NCBI GenBank assembly: GCA_029204225.1
Contig: MU832100.1
Coordinates: 23,390-87,389 of the forward strand
From: Diphasiastrum complanatum
Taxonomy: Eukaryota; Streptophyta; Lycopodiopsida; Lycopodiales; Lycopodiaceae
Length of the DNA stretch: 64,000 nucleotides
Direction of reading: 5' to 3'
Below the pieces are notes generated by a model, which was given only the letters and a program-made list of their open reading frames with translations, had not been told where the DNA came from and did no database searches. Shown in pieces: positions 12,806-25,959 of the stretch. Every line of letters begins with the position of its first letter. Within the stretch, counting starts at the first letter, position 1. The position numbers and the translations under genes are program-made.

Positions 12806-13009
12806 TCCGAAAATCTCGAAAATCTCAGAATATCTCGAAAAAAATATGAAAATAAAATCTGAAAGAAAAATTTCAAAAATCAAAGAAAACCGACGAAAAA
12901 ATCTTGAAAATCCCCGAAAGAAATTCAAAAATTCTCGCAAATCTCGAGAATCAACAAAGTTTTTTATGACAGTTTCTTGAACAGATGGTGATGCCCCTTT
13001 TTGTACACC

Positions 13010-14102
<1,093 letters not shown>

Positions 14103-14262
14103 AAAAAAAGGGACATTTAAAATGGGGAGGTGGGGAGAGAAGAAATGGAGTTTTGAATGGGAGGAGTGGGGTCACGCAAGGACAAAATGTGCATGAATGA
14201 AGAGGGTCATGCATCCTCCTTGCCCCACTTTCTAGTTCAAAATAGAGGATGTATGGGTGAGG

Positions 14263-14287
14263 GGGAAGAAGCCATCCGCCGGCTTCC
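14263..14287. repeat. GC-rich hairpin 3, shortened
   Basis: GGGAAGAAGCC and GGCTTCCC flank ATCCGCC. One copy of the inner arm is missing. CGAAAAT repeats start directly after it. Confidence 0.6.
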
Positions 14288-14855
14288 CGAAGAAATCTCG
14301 AAAATCCACGAAAATGTCAAAGAAATCCCGATAATCCCCGAAGAAATTCTCAAAATCCTTGAACAAATTCCCAAAATCCACGAAGATGCCGAAAATCCGC
14401 GAAGATCCCCAACAAAATCTGCGAAGATCAATGAAAATACACGAAAAGATCCCAGAAAAATCTCAAAAATACACGATGATGCCGAAAAGTTGTCAAAAAG
14501 ATGCCGAAACGACCCCAAAAAAAATCCCCGTAAATCCACGAAGAAATCTCGAAAATCCTCAAAGATGCTGAAAAGAACTTAAAAATTCTGGAGGATCCCT
14601 GACAAAATACCAAAAAGATCCGCGAAAATCCTCGAAAAGATCTCCGAAGATCCCCGAAAAGATCCCGAAAATCCCCGAACAAATATCGAAAAGAGACGAA
14701 AAAAATTCCGAAAAGATTCTCAAAAAAATCTTAAAAATCGGCGAAACAATTTCGAAAATCCTCGAAAAGAATATCCTCGAAAAGACCACAAAAATCTCCG
14801 AAAATCTTTGAAAACATCCGCGAAAATCTCAGAAAAGAACTAGAAAATTCTGGAG

Positions 14856-14883
14856 GAAGCCACCTGCCAGGGCAGATGGCTTC
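14856..14883. repeat. GC-rich hairpin 4
   Basis: GAAGCCACCTGCC...GGCAGATGGCTTC: 13-bp arms with one mismatch, flanked on both sides by CGAAAATC units. Confidence 0.85.
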
Positions 14884-15080
14884 TCGAAAATCCCCGAACA
14901 AATCCCAAAAATCGGCAAAAAAAATTTCACATCCCAAAAATTGTGAATAAATCCCATATATCTCAAAAATTTTCGAAAGAATTGCGAATAAAACCCGAAA
15001 AACCTGAAATCTTGAATAAATTCCCAAACTCCAAAAATCCCGAAAAATTTCGAAAATCACAAAAACATTCCGATAATGTG

Positions 15081-15108
15081 GAAAACCATCCGCCGCGACG
15101 GATAACTT
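15081..15108. repeat. GC-rich hairpin 5
   Basis: GAAAACCATCCGCCGCGACGGATAACTTC: inner arms ATCCG/CGGAT are conserved and the outer arms degraded. Preceded by GATAATGTG, as is hairpin 6. Confidence 0.65.
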
Positions 15109-15451
15109 CCTCCATATTTTTTTTTTCCAAAAAAAAAAACACCCCGAACATCGCGAATAAATTCTAATATATTCTAAAAAAAAAATCATTAAAAATCAAT
15201 TTGTGTAAAAAAAAATTGGATTGGGGTCCATCCATCTCTAAAAAAATTTTACATCCCAAAAATTGTGAATAAATCGCGAGTAAATCGCAAAGAAATCTTT
15301 ATATATCTCGAAAAAATCGCGAAGAAATGTCGAAAAAATCGTCAATAAAACCCAAAAAGATCCGAAATATCGAATAAATCCCGAAAAAAAAACTCCAAAT
15401 TTCAAAAACCTCGAAAAATCCCGAAAGTCACGAAAACAATCTGATAATGTG

Positions 15452-15480
15452 GAAAATCATCCGCCGTGGCGTATGGCTTC
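15452..15480. repeat. GC-rich hairpin 6
   Basis: GAAAATCATCCGCCGTGGCGTATGGCTTC, preceded by GATAATGTG and followed by TCCATATTT, the same context as hairpin 5 at 370 bp spacing. Confidence 0.7.
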
Positions 15481-15627
15481 ATCCATATTTCTTTTCGAAA
15501 AAAAAAAACATCCCAAAAATCACGAATAAATCACGAGTAAATCGCGAATAAATCTCGAATATATTCCGATATATTTCTAAGAAAAACCATTAAAAATCAA
15601 TTTGGAAAAAAACAAATTCGGATTGAG

Positions 15628-15651
15628 GTCCACCTGCCACGGCGGATGGAC
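15628..15651. repeat. GC-rich hairpin 7 (GTCC type)
   Basis: GTCCACCTGCC...GGCGGATGGAC: same core but with GTCCA/TGGAC outer arms instead of GAAGCCA/TGGCTTC. Confidence 0.75.
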
Positions 15652-15866
15652 AATCCCGAAAAAGATTCACATCCCGAAAATTGCGAATAAGTCCCGATAT
15701 CTCCCAAAAAAATCGCAAAAAAATCCTGAAAAAATGCCAATAAAACTCGAAAAAAAACCATAAACCCCGAAAACCCCCAAAATATCCGAAAAATCACGTG
15801 AAAACTCGAAAGAGTCGAGAAATGTGGAAATCCCCCTCTAAAAAATAATTTTGAAAAAAAAAATTG

Positions 15867-15900
15867 GAGGGGGTCCATCTGCCGCGACGGATAGACCCTC
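15867..15900. repeat. GC-rich hairpin 8 (GTCC type)
   Basis: GAGGGGGTCCATC...GATAGACCCTC arms around GCCGCGAC. This is the last hairpin before the plus-strand coding sequence at 15928. Confidence 0.75.
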
Positions 15901-15927
15901 TATCCATATTTTTCACGTACAAAAGTT

Positions 15928-16347
15928 GTGTTGGGCAAGTTCGTTGCAATGCGGCCTCTAGATGAAGATGTTGTAGAGGGTTCCATACCTATTTGGGTGG
16001 CTTTAATTGTCGAAGTAAAGAAAAACTCATAAGGCTTGGCCAAAGAGTTTAAAGCATTATGGTATGAACCAAAATCTAATCAACAACGTAGAAACCAGAG
16101 ACAACTTGACAACTCGGAGCTGTACAAAAATTGCTTAGAGAAAGAATGGATTCCGAACAACGACGGACCACAACATATGGATGTAGATACAGTTGTTCAT
16201 GCATGGAAATCAAAGGCGAAAAAAACAATTAAAGCGCCCGGCTATACTGTGGAAAAATCAATATCTATTTCGAAAATATCAGTGGCGTACATCAAAGAAT
16301 ACCTGTCCAGATTATCCGATGAATGTGCAGCTAATATTGATGAGTAG
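15928..16347 (+). pseudogene. C-terminal part of an unknown gene (BAH/Tudor-like feel)
   Basis: One frame runs from 15928 to a TAG at 16345-16347, with a single internal stop after EVKKNS at about 16029. It reads GKFVAMRPLDEDVVEG, IPIWVALIVEV, then EFKALWYEPKS, and ends SDECAANIDE. The pattern of a G-x-FVA-x-RP start, an aromatic PIWVALIVEV strand and a WY-x-P segment resembles small beta-barrel reader modules such as BAH-like domains. That is an impression, not an identification. The 5' end abuts the hairpin array and no start codon is clear. Downstream, from 16405, an unrelated copia fragment begins on the other strand. Confidence 0.45.
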
Positions 16348-16404
16348 AGTTCATGATTGTAGCTGTAGAGTCTTGGTTACAACCTTTGTTGCCATAATTA
16401 TTTT

Positions 16405-17487
16405 GGAAGCCTAAAGATCTGAATGCGTGATACTTCTTCTTGTACAATTGCCTCACAGACTATTTCAGTCCGTAGATACTCTTGTGCATTCTGCAGGCAT
16501 AGTCAGCAAATGACTTGCAAAAGAATCTTGATGGCTAGTCCATGTAGACCTATTCCTTCAGATCTCCATGCAGAAACGTTGCCTTCTCATCTATAATATG
16601 GATCTGTAGACTATAGGCCACTGCATATGCAAACAATATTTGTACAGATGTATGCTTGACAACAAGAAAAAAGGTTTATGTATAGTCAACACCATACTTT
16701 TGTGAGAAACCTTTAGCAACTATCACGGCTTTGTATCTTGATATATTGTCATCTGGTCCATATTTATATTTGTAGATCCACTTGCATTTGACAGGTTTTC
16801 TATCTGTTGGTACTTGTTCAAGATTCCACACTTTATACAGTTCCATGGATTTCATTTCGTCTTCCATGGCCTTGATCCATTTGTCCTTCTCTGGACTGTC
16901 AATTGCCTCTTCATAGGTTTGCGGTTCACTCTGAATCCACAAAAATCTTCTGTAATAGAAGCTGAACTATCTGGTATATACCTAATAAGTTGTCTTCTTT
17001 CCTTTGTGGATCTCCTTGGAGATGGTGCCAGTTCAACGACTATTTTTCCTTTGTCGTTTCTACCCCCCCACCACACCTCGTGTGGAGTAGTGTGAGGAAC
17101 GCCAGACTTGCCAATCATGTTCTACAAGTAGGCAGCTATAGCTATTGCTTCAGCCCATAGTGATCTTAATGCCTTTGAGTAGGCCATCATGCATCGTGTT
17201 GCCTCCATGAGAGTCTTGTTTTTTCTCTTAGCTACACCATTGTGTTGTGGTGTATATGTTGTAGTCTTCTTATGAAGGATGCCACGACTGCTACAAAAAT
17301 CAACAAATCGGTTGGAGATATATTCTTCACCCCTGTTAGTTTGTATCTGTTTGACTTTCTTCTCAATCCACTTTTCAACCCATTTTACAAACTCTATAAA
17401 CTTATCAGGTGTCTCTGACTTGTTGTTGTCGCAAATCGTTCTCGTTCGACCTTCGTGTCTTGTTCGTGCTGCGACAAAGTTGCAAGA
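16405..17487 (-). pseudogene. Copia fragment: integrase core to mid reverse transcriptase
   Basis: Read on the minus strand. 17440-17120 is integrase from SETPDKFIEFVKWVEKW through NRGEEYISN and TPQHNGVAKRKN. 17118-16950 is a degraded linker. 16942-16676 is the RT start (KWIKAMEDEMKSMELYKVWN, CKWIYKYKYGPDDN, KGFSQKYGVDY). 16670-16410 continues to YGLKQSVRQLYK with stops. The YVDD block is missing. The fragment adjoins the 3' end of element C at about 17487-17504, so one was inserted into or recombined with the other. Confidence 0.8.
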
Positions 17488-17504
17488 GTTCACCATTTTT
17501 TACA

Positions 17505-19010
17505 CTCCCTCTTGAACCTTGCAGCTTTGTTCGTTTAATCCAATTGCCTCTCTTTGCTTGGTAAAGAGTGGCTTGTCTAGCGGTTTTGTAAGGATATCTG
17601 CAATCATATTTTTGATTTTATATACTGGACTTGGAACTCTCATTTCGAGATCAAATCTTGAATATGATGGTACTTCAGAGGAATGTGCTTTGTCTTTGAA
17701 TGGAAGATAGGATCCTGGGACAGATAGATGGCACTCTGAGAGTCCATCATCATCGTGCTTGGCCCCTCTTGTGGTATCCCGATTGCCTCCAACATCATTT
17801 GCAGCCACACTATCTCATTCGCCACTTTCGAGGTTGCGACAGAGGATTGAGCTACCAAGGTTTGCTTTTTGCATATCCAGCTGATTGCGGCTCCGCACCC
17901 TATTGTACATCCTCCAGTAATGGACTTGTTGTCATCTTTGCAGCTCGCCCAGCTCGCATCACTGTAGTGATGCAGCTCGAATCCTTTCTCTTTATTTCTA
18001 GCTTTGTAGGTTAATCCAACATTCTGGGTACCCTTCAGATATTGTAGGATTTGTTTGGCCATTTTCCAATGTGCTAGACCAGGATTGGAACAAAATTGGC
18101 TCAATGCGTAGATAGAGAAAGCCAGATCGGGTCTGGTACAAATTGTTAAGTACATCATACTACCGATTAAGTTCTGGTAGGGTATACCTGTCATCTTCTA
18201 TTCTTCCTCTTTTGTTTTTGGGCAATCCTGTTTCGTGAGCTTGGCTCCAGCTATCATTGGTGTGGCTTTCTCTTCACAGTCCATCATGTGGTACTGCTTC
18301 AGCACTTTTCTGGCATATTCCAACTGACTCAAGTGCATTTCGTCATTTGTTCAATTTCTTCTGATCTCCAGCCCTAGGCATTTTGTTGCTTCTCCAAGAT
18401 CTATGATTTTGTAGTTTTCAGAAATCTGACTCTTCATGTCTTTGCTCAACATCAAGGAATTTCCTATCATTAGCAAAATATCCACAAAAATGGTCAGTAT
18501 CACAAAATCCTTTCTTATTCTTTTGATGTACACATTACAGTCTGGTTGAGTAAGATTGAAGTCTAGAGACTTTAGAAGACCTCAAGCTTTTTGTACCAGG
18601 CTCGTGATGCCTGTTTTAGACCGTAGATGCATCTCTGCAATCGACAGACATATTGTCTGTTGTCGGGGTCTTCATAGCCTTCAGGTTGCTTCATGAAAAT
18701 TTCTTTCTCTAGATCTCCATGGAGAAAGGCTGTTTTCACGTCAATCTGGTGAATTTTCATATTGTATTGTGTGGTGTATGCAAGGAGCAGCCTTATGCTT
18801 GTCATCTTGACCATGGGCGAATATGTGTCAAAATAGTCGACACCATATCTCTGCGTGTAGCCCTTCGCGACAAGCCTTGCTTTGTAGCGGCCAATGGTGC
18901 CATCTGATTTTAGCTTCTTGCAGTCGACTACTTTTCTATTTTCTGGCAGTGGCTCTAATGTCCATGCCTCGTTTTGCCTCATCGACTCGATCTCTTCTGA
19001 CATTTCATAT
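17505..19010 (-). pseudogene. Copia element C: reverse transcriptase and RNase H
   Basis: RT begins near 19003 (EEIESMRQNEAWTLEPLPEN) and has YKARLVAKGYTQRYGVDY, IHQIDVKTAFLHGDLEKEIF and YGLKQASRAWYKK. The catalytic box reads FVDILLMIGN where YVDDILL is usual, so the second aspartate is lost. Then follow TRPDLAFSIYALSQF, the RNase H segments HHYSDASWASCKDDNKSITG and DSQSAIYLSQDPIFHSKTKH, and the end IADILTKPLDKPLFTKQREA. A purine tract (about 17505-17513, AAGAGGGAG on the minus strand) follows the stop and fits a polypurine tract. Only a few stops interrupt the frame, so this was once a complete, fairly young element. Confidence 0.9.
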
Positions 19011-19900
19011 TTTCAAAATTCTCCCTCTGGACTCTAAATAGCTTCTTGGTATGTTGTTGGCTCCTCTGTGAAGCTGCAGTACTCGAACTGCGTGTCTTCG
19101 CTCCATTGAAGATTGTCAAAATAGCGGTCTGGAGGTCTTCTTTGTCTTGTTGACCTTCGAGGTTCGCTGCTTGAACATTTCTTGTTCGTGGGGTCGAGCT
19201 CTGGAGTCTGGGGTCCTATATTCTAATTTGATGACTATCCTCGATCTCTCTCTTGAATAGGCAGCAGTGTGAAGATCTCATGGCCTCTTTTGTCTTTTAG
19301 TCCAGGGAATGTGGACTCGTCGAACTTTACATCTCTGTTCGAAACAACCTTCTTCGTGGTTGGATCGTAGAGTCTGTACACATGTGTTCAATTCGAATAG
19401 CCGACCATGATTGTTTGTTCAGATTTGTCATTGAGCTTACTTCTCTTTTCCTTTGGAATGTGCTTGTATGCTGCACATCCAAACACTCGTGCGTATGACA
19501 GATCAGGCTTTCTGCATGTCCACATCTCGTATGGTGCTTTGTTCTCCAACGCTGTCATTGTAGATCTGTTCTGCTGGTGTACAATTGCAGCTATTGCCTT
19601 GGCCTAGAATTGGCTTGGCAATTGAGCCTGTGCTATCATGCATCTGGCTCCTTCGACTAGCGTTCTATTTTTTCTTGCTGCCACACTATTGTATTCTGGT
19701 GTGTATGCAGGAGTGAACTGGTGTTCAATCCCTTGTTCTTCGTAGAATCTTGAAAATTCTGTGCTTTTGTATTCACCTCCATTGTCAGATCTAAGGATCT
19801 GTATCCTTTTTGAGGTGTGTCACTCTGCGAATGCCACGAACTTCTTGAAAGAATCAAATACTTCAGATTTCTTCCTCAAGTCTTGTCTTCTGGCTAACTC
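19011..19900 (-). pseudogene. Copia element C: integrase
   Basis: Minus-strand motifs in order: LRSDNGGEYKSTEF (second catalytic Asp), TPEYNSVAARKNRTLVEGAR (normally QNGVAERKN; the Glu position reads Ala), ARVFGCAAYKHIPKEKRSKL, IMVGYSN, VVSNRDVKFDE. The linker follows, down to TTYQEAI. The HHCC domain and first Asp upstream of 19900 were not found intact. The block joins directly to gag near 19900-19910, suggesting loss of the protease and the N-terminal integrase. Loss of the catalytic Glu alone would inactivate it. Confidence 0.85.
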
Positions 19901-19909
19901 CCTCTTTGG

Positions 19910-20565
19910 CTAAGGCTTCTTCTTTGGCTTATCTCTATTGCTATAGAGAGTCTGATCAGACTCATTCTTGTCGTCGTAGTGCTCTCGAGCCTCCACTTCT
20001 TCCTTGATGTCAGTGATAGCCTTCTCAAAAGTCATGTCAGGATCTTTGGCCAACAGAGTCCTGGTTGTTTGGAAATATTTTGGTAGAGAGTTTAGAAGGT
20101 ACATGAGTTACTTCTCTTATGAGACAACATGCTCTAATCTGGCGTTGTGCAAAGAGAGGAAGAGATTTTTCATTTTTCTAATGAAGCTTGTGAGATCTTT
20201 GCCATTCCATCTTAGATAGGTAAGCTGATCTTCCAGATGCATGATCTGATTTCCTGACTTGGTTTGAATCTGGTGATGAGTGCATCCCACATCTCTCTTT
20301 CATTAGAGATAGAGGCAAGATCAAGGGTGATGCTATCTTCGATGGAAGAAGATATGACTGGTATTGCTTTGTCATTCTTTTCTTTTCACTCGCGAAGCTC
20401 CTTGTCTGTGTTGGCAGGCATCTCCTCGGTGCCATCCACCCAGGGCCATAAAGCTTATCCTCTCAAGATGAGAGAAGTCTTTACTTTCTAGGCCAAGAAA
20501 TCTGACTTGTCTACCTCTAGAACTATGCATATCTTAGAATGGATGTTGTTGATGGAAGCCATCAT
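19910..20565 (-). pseudogene. Copia element C: gag
   Basis: ATG at 20565 (MMASINNIHSKI) lies 29 bp from the PBS. Broken frames include KAIPVISSSIEDSITLDLAS, REMWDALITRFKPSQEIRS and SFIRKMKNLFLSLHNARLEH, a UBN2-type copia gag. 20104-19910 reads LLNSLPKYFQTTRTLLAKDP and TFEKAITDIKEEVEAREHYD. No zinc knuckle is found before the jump to integrase. Confidence 0.8.
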
Positions 20566-20593
20566 TTGAATAACATAGCTTTGAGAAGCTTAA

Positions 20594-20606
20594 GGCTCTG
20601 ATACCA
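20594..20606 (-). promoter_or_regulatory. Primer-binding site of element C
   Basis: Plus-strand GGCTCTGATACCA is an exact complement of TGGTATCAGAGCC, the initiator-Met tRNA primer site. It is one base from the LTR start at 20608. Confidence 0.92.
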
Positions 20607-20607
20607 C

Positions 20608-20957
20608 TGTTGGGAATCCTCTTTGTGGTCAAATCGACAGAAGTATGAATGAGCGCGCTTGAATGCTCTGTTTCACTACTAGGAAGACTCAGATTCTTGC
20701 TGCAAATCTCAGATAGAGCCGATCTATTCAGTTGCAGCTACTACATACATATTGTGATCTGATCTCTTCCCTGACATTACAGCTTTGATATTAATTAACG
20801 AATAGTAGACAATGTTTAAACGGCACACAACAACTAAAAAATAGCGAAAAAATGTAGCTATTGTAAGCAAGCAACATAAATCATTCACAGATTGCACACG
20901 ATGGGCAGGATGCTTCAACACGTATATTATCAAAATGAAGTTTGCGACAGAATATTA
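20608..20957 (-). mobile_element. Truncated 5' LTR of element C
   Basis: Starts TGTTGGGAATCC next to the PBS. Its outer part (about 20865-20957) is the reverse complement of 23530-23625 in the 3' LTR of element C' (shared TCATTTTGATAAT, GCAAGCAACATA). Beyond 20957 it breaks off directly into plus-strand gag of C'. Confidence 0.8.
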
Positions 20958-21935
20958 GGCTGATGTTGAAAGTGTTCACATGGGTGATGCAGCTATGAAG
21001 GTCTTCGCTAGTGACTATATGTCTCACTCTTGGTGAGATTTCTATAGTAGGATGCGACCACTACAAAGGAAGTGTGGGATACCCTTGTTGCAATATATGA
21101 AGGGAAGAGCGTAAACAACACCTTGTTGTTAAGAAGGAGATTAGCAAATGCAACAAAATGATGGAGGGAGACTCTCTAAGTGCGCACTTGGAAAAAATCA
21201 AAAGTCTAGCCAAGCAGCTTGAAGCAGCAGGAGCTCCTGCTGAAAGAGCTCACTTGATATTCACTATATTAGGGAGTTTACTAGCCTCTTATGACCAATC
21301 ATAATGGTGGAAGTGTGTAAACTGGAAGAAACGGAGACGAGATTTGTAACCCAGAGGCTACTTCGAGTGGAGGAGCGAAGAAAGAATCTGCTCCCCAATG
21401 ATGAGCATGCGTAAATGGAAAGAGTGGTGGTGATCAATCTTAGACATAAGCAAGATGTGATAAAGAGTGGAGCTAGATTGAGCCAGGAGCTTGAAGATAA
21501 AATACAAAGCATAGCCAACATAGGGACAGGCAAGAAGACCGAATTTTAGGGCAGAAGAAAGAATGTGGTCTGTTATTACTGCAATATTCCAGGTCACATA
21601 GCCAGAGAGTGTTGCAAGAAACTGGAAGATATGAGGAAGCATGGAGGAGCACAAGCCAATATAGCAGAAGTGAAGTCGAATACGAAGGATGTGGCTCTCA
21701 TGGCAAAGGTGGAAGACGAGTAGAAATTGGAGCGTCATTTCCTCGGAGGACCAAGATTAAAGATGACACCAAGAAAAGGAATCAAGCAAGCATCAAGCCT
21801 TGATGACAACGAGGAGAACAGTGGTGACAAAATCTAGTACTTAAACTTGGTAGCCTCATGCCATATACCCTTTGATATGAAAAATTTCTCAGACTATTAA
21901 GGGATAAATCCACCTAGACGGATAATCATAGGAGA
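20958..21935 (+). pseudogene. Copia element C': gag and protease remnant
   Basis: Plus-strand gag pieces: KEVWDTLVAIYEGKSVNN and LLLRRRLANATK, then SLSAHLEKIKSLAKQLEAAG, then SLLASYD around 21290. A CCHC zinc knuckle CYYCNIPGHIAREC is at about 21567-21608. At about 21837 the frame reads YLNLVASCHIPF where YLDSGASCHI would be the protease active site, so the catalytic DSG triad has become NLV. Several stops and frameshifts occur. There is no PBS or 5' LTR of its own; it starts at the truncated LTR of C. Confidence 0.8.
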
Positions 21936-21937
21936 CA

Positions 21938-23030
21938 ATGCTCTCACTAGGCTGCGAGACAAGATGTCTAAAGTTGCTGAATGGAAAGTATGGTGTCTTG
22001 AAGGATGTCATGTATGTTCCAAGGATGGGAAAGAACCTCATGTCAATAATGTGGATGGATGAGGCTAGCTTGAGCCTACTATTCATTCGAGACAAATGCC
22101 ACATCTCTAAGGAAGGAGAAAAATTGGCGACAACGGCCATAGAAGAAGGACCATACAGGTTCATGAGCAAGAGCATCAACCTGTATCAAGCACACATGGT
22201 TGTAGCAAACACCAAGAAGGATGAGCTTTGGCACAAGGGGCTTGGGCATATAGGTGCAGATGTATTGAACTTGATGAGGAAAGGTGATCTAGTGTATAGT
22301 ATGGACTACAACGGAGAAAGATCATACACCTGCCAAGGTTGTTCTAAGGAGAACTAGTGTAACCACCAGTGAGTTGCTAGAGCTGGTGCATACCGACATA
22401 TGTGGACCATGGACATAGAATCATTGGGCAAGTCCAGGTATTTTGTGACTTTCATTGCCAATTTCATTAGAAAGACTTTCTTGCATGTTATATGAGCCAA
22501 GGATCAAACCATCGACAAATTCAGGAAATTTGTGAGTCTAGTAGAAACCCGTACATGGAGAAGGTAAAGAGACTCATATCAGACAATGAAGATGAGTACA
22601 TAGGAAACAAGCTCAAGGATTTTTGCAAGGAAAGAGAAATTCACCAATAACTCATGATGAGTTATACCCCCCAGCAAAATGGGGTGATAGAGCAGAAGAA
22701 TGGGAGCATCTTGGACATGTCAAGATGCATGCTTCACAACAAGGGCTTACTCAAATTCTTGTGGGCCAAAGCAGTATGTACTACAGTTAATATCATCAAC
22801 AGAGTGCCGAACCGATTAATGAAAGACACAACTCCGGACATTGTGCGGACAAGGCACATGCCAACCTTGGATCATATGCAAGTACTCTTTGGTTGCAAAG
22901 CATACATGCATATACCAATGAAGTACAAAGGAAGTTGGACCAAAGGGGAATCCCAAGAATATTTTTTGGATACCCACCTAATGCACATGGATACAAAATC
23001 TATGATCCTGAAAAGAGAAAAGTAATCATA
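21938..23030 (+). pseudogene. Copia element C': integrase
   Basis: 21938-22357 reads LKDVMYVPRMGKNLMSI, then WHKGLGHIGADVLNLMRKG and CQGCSKEN, which form the HHCC zinc site. 22370-22650 is the degraded catalytic core (ELVHTDICGP, SDNEDEYIGN). 22654-23025 reads TPQQNGVIEQKNGSILDMSR, with the third acid present, then LFGCKAYMHIP. Frameshifts separate the pieces. RT and RNase H are absent: within about 230 bp the 3' LTR begins. Confidence 0.85.
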
Positions 23031-23258
23031 TCTTAGAATGTGGTTTTTGACGAAGCAAAAGACGCAAAAATTGAAGAGGGAAAGACAAGGGCATTAAATA
23101 CTCAAATAATCATCATAAGTGAGAGACACCACAAGGCTTCGATTACAGTCACAGATGGCTGTAAAAGCGGCCTTTCACGCTCCAAGTACTGAAAAGATCA
23201 ACGAAGTACCAGCATGGAGAACAGACTCCACAAATGATGACAGCAGACAACTAGAAGC

Positions 23259-24427
<1,169 letters not shown>

Positions 24428-24456
24428 GGCTGCCCGAGTTTAGAACTCGGGTAGCC
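24428..24456. repeat. 13-bp hairpin with 3-nt loop
   Basis: GGCTGCCCGAGTT, loop TAG, AACTCGGGTAGCC: one G-T pair and otherwise perfect, GC-rich in AT-rich surroundings. Confidence 0.75.
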
Positions 24457-24712
24457 TATGTGGGTCTTTATTTGATCTGAAACTCCTATAGTGATGGCTT
24501 GCTCGATATGTTGATTATTAAGAATCAATCGTATACACGTCAAGAAACTGGACATCAGGACCATGAACCCTTTCACTCGAAGAAGATACAAAAGTGCCCT
24601 TAGTAATTAACCTTACTTCACAGGCCATGGACTCTCAACTAACTATGCTTATGAAATGCCCTTAAAATTCACAATTCAATAATGCAAGGGAGAGCCAATT
24701 AAACACAAAAAT

Positions 24713-24990
24713 CAAATGCTTGAGGTTGAATAATGGTGGTGAGACTTATCATCCAAATTCAAGGATTTTTGTTATGCACATGGGATTAAGGAGTTATCAA
24801 GCCCAAGAATGGGCCACAACAAAATGGAGTGGTTTAGAGGAAGAATTGAACATTATGCAAAACAGCCCATTAGAGGAAATCCAAACTCCAAAAGGGGCCT
24901 TTTGTCAAGATTTTGTTGTTGACTATTTGACTTACACATGGCCCAGTCACGTATTTACGCATGTGAAACATCGTAACATTGTTTGCTGAT
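24713..24990 (+). pseudogene. Copia integrase relic
   Basis: Reads CLRLNNGGE-YHPNS, corresponding to the LRSDNGGEY catalytic block. After a frameshift the nucleotides align with the SPR..QQNGVAERKN region of the copia fragment at 51749-51900 (shared ACAACAAAATGGAGTGG). The remaining frame has no family signal. A stretch around 24880 (AAATCCAAACTCCAAAAGG) recurs inverted near 45385. Confidence 0.65.
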
Positions 24991-25689
24991 CGAAATTTTT
25001 TTAGAACTTTTCGATCATCTTTTTGTACAATTCAAAACTCCCACCGAGCAAGATCTTGACTTGTGATTGGATCGTACTTGCTACCTACAAGTTTTCCAAG
25101 TGCCTGAGGCTTAACATTTGTGGTTAAAATAAGTCTATTTTGAACTAATTGTAGTTAGATTAATATATGTGGCTAGGGATTCAGATGATCGACATTTATC
25201 AAAAATTGGTTATTATTTTTCATTCATATTCATCATCTTTTTGTTTCAAACTCTACTATTCACTCTCTCTTGGATTTGTGATGGCTTCTAGTAGCCGTAG
25301 ACCATGCATAAGAGGAGTTTTAAATCCAAAAAAGACCAACTAGAAAAGAGAGTTTTTAGAGAGAAATATGAGCGTTGTCCAAAATCAATTGTGGGCAACT
25401 ATACATTAGTGTATTCACCTTAGTTTCAGATAGTTCTAGACTTGCACCCAACTAGCAACTGGAGTTTATGTTCACATTATGGGGGTTCATTGTCAATGAT
25501 GATCATGAAGAGTACAATAAACCTTGAATATATAGAGAGAGAAACTAGTAGTTGACTATAGACTAGCCTACAGCTACTTACAACTGGTAACAATTGTCAA
25601 CAATAAATTGTAAACAATAATAAGTTTATCATTGGTTTCTGACACTCTCCCTCAATGATAAAATTACATTCTTCTATTCATAATAATGT
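24991..25689. other. No recognised gene
   Basis: AT-rich. A small inverted repeat GATCGAAA...TTTTCGATC lies at about 24989-25016. Confidence 0.3.
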
Positions 25690-25830
25690 ACAAAACTTTT
25701 CAAATCTACATCTACCTAATTTTCTCTCGAACAAATCTTTTGTCATCAATATTACTTGCCCAATCGGCATCTGTGTAACCTACCAACATTGGCGCTTCAA
25801 GCTGGTCATATTGAAAACCATCCTTCACCT
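25690..25830 (-). pseudogene. Copia RNase H relic (minus)
   Basis: The minus strand reads QYDQLEAPMLVGYTDADWAS then NIDDKR, the D-A-D-W-A catalytic block of copia RNase H. It is cut off on the right by gypsy leader sequence. Confidence 0.7.
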
Positions 25831-25834
25831 AGTC

Positions 25835-25958
25835 TATTGTATATATATCTGACCCAGATCTACTTATAGCCAGGTTGGCGAAGGTTAATTCTAGAAATAG
25901 AAGACTAAAGTGACTGTTCCACTACTTGTTGGTAACCTTTTGTAGAAGATATTTACTG
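25835..25958 (+). mobile_element. Ty3/gypsy leader fragment
   Basis: Matches 48700-48820 and 52540-52670 (shared ATCTGACCCAGAT, AGGTTGGC(A/G)AAGGTTA, TTGGTAACCTTTT). This is a small piece of the gypsy 5' leader lodged between two copia RNase H remnants of opposite strand. Confidence 0.7.
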
Positions 25959-25959
25959 G

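Noticed and set aside
14237-15189. Phe-rich minus-strand and Lys/Pro-rich plus-strand frames resembling repetitive proteins
   Set aside because: All residues are dictated by the CGAAAAT short-unit repeat; frames shift from unit to unit and have no other support.
24428-24456. Transfer RNA arm or tRNA gene
   Set aside because: Only one stem; no cloverleaf, T-arm motif or acceptor pairing could be found around it. No tRNA or rRNA gene was seen anywhere in the window.
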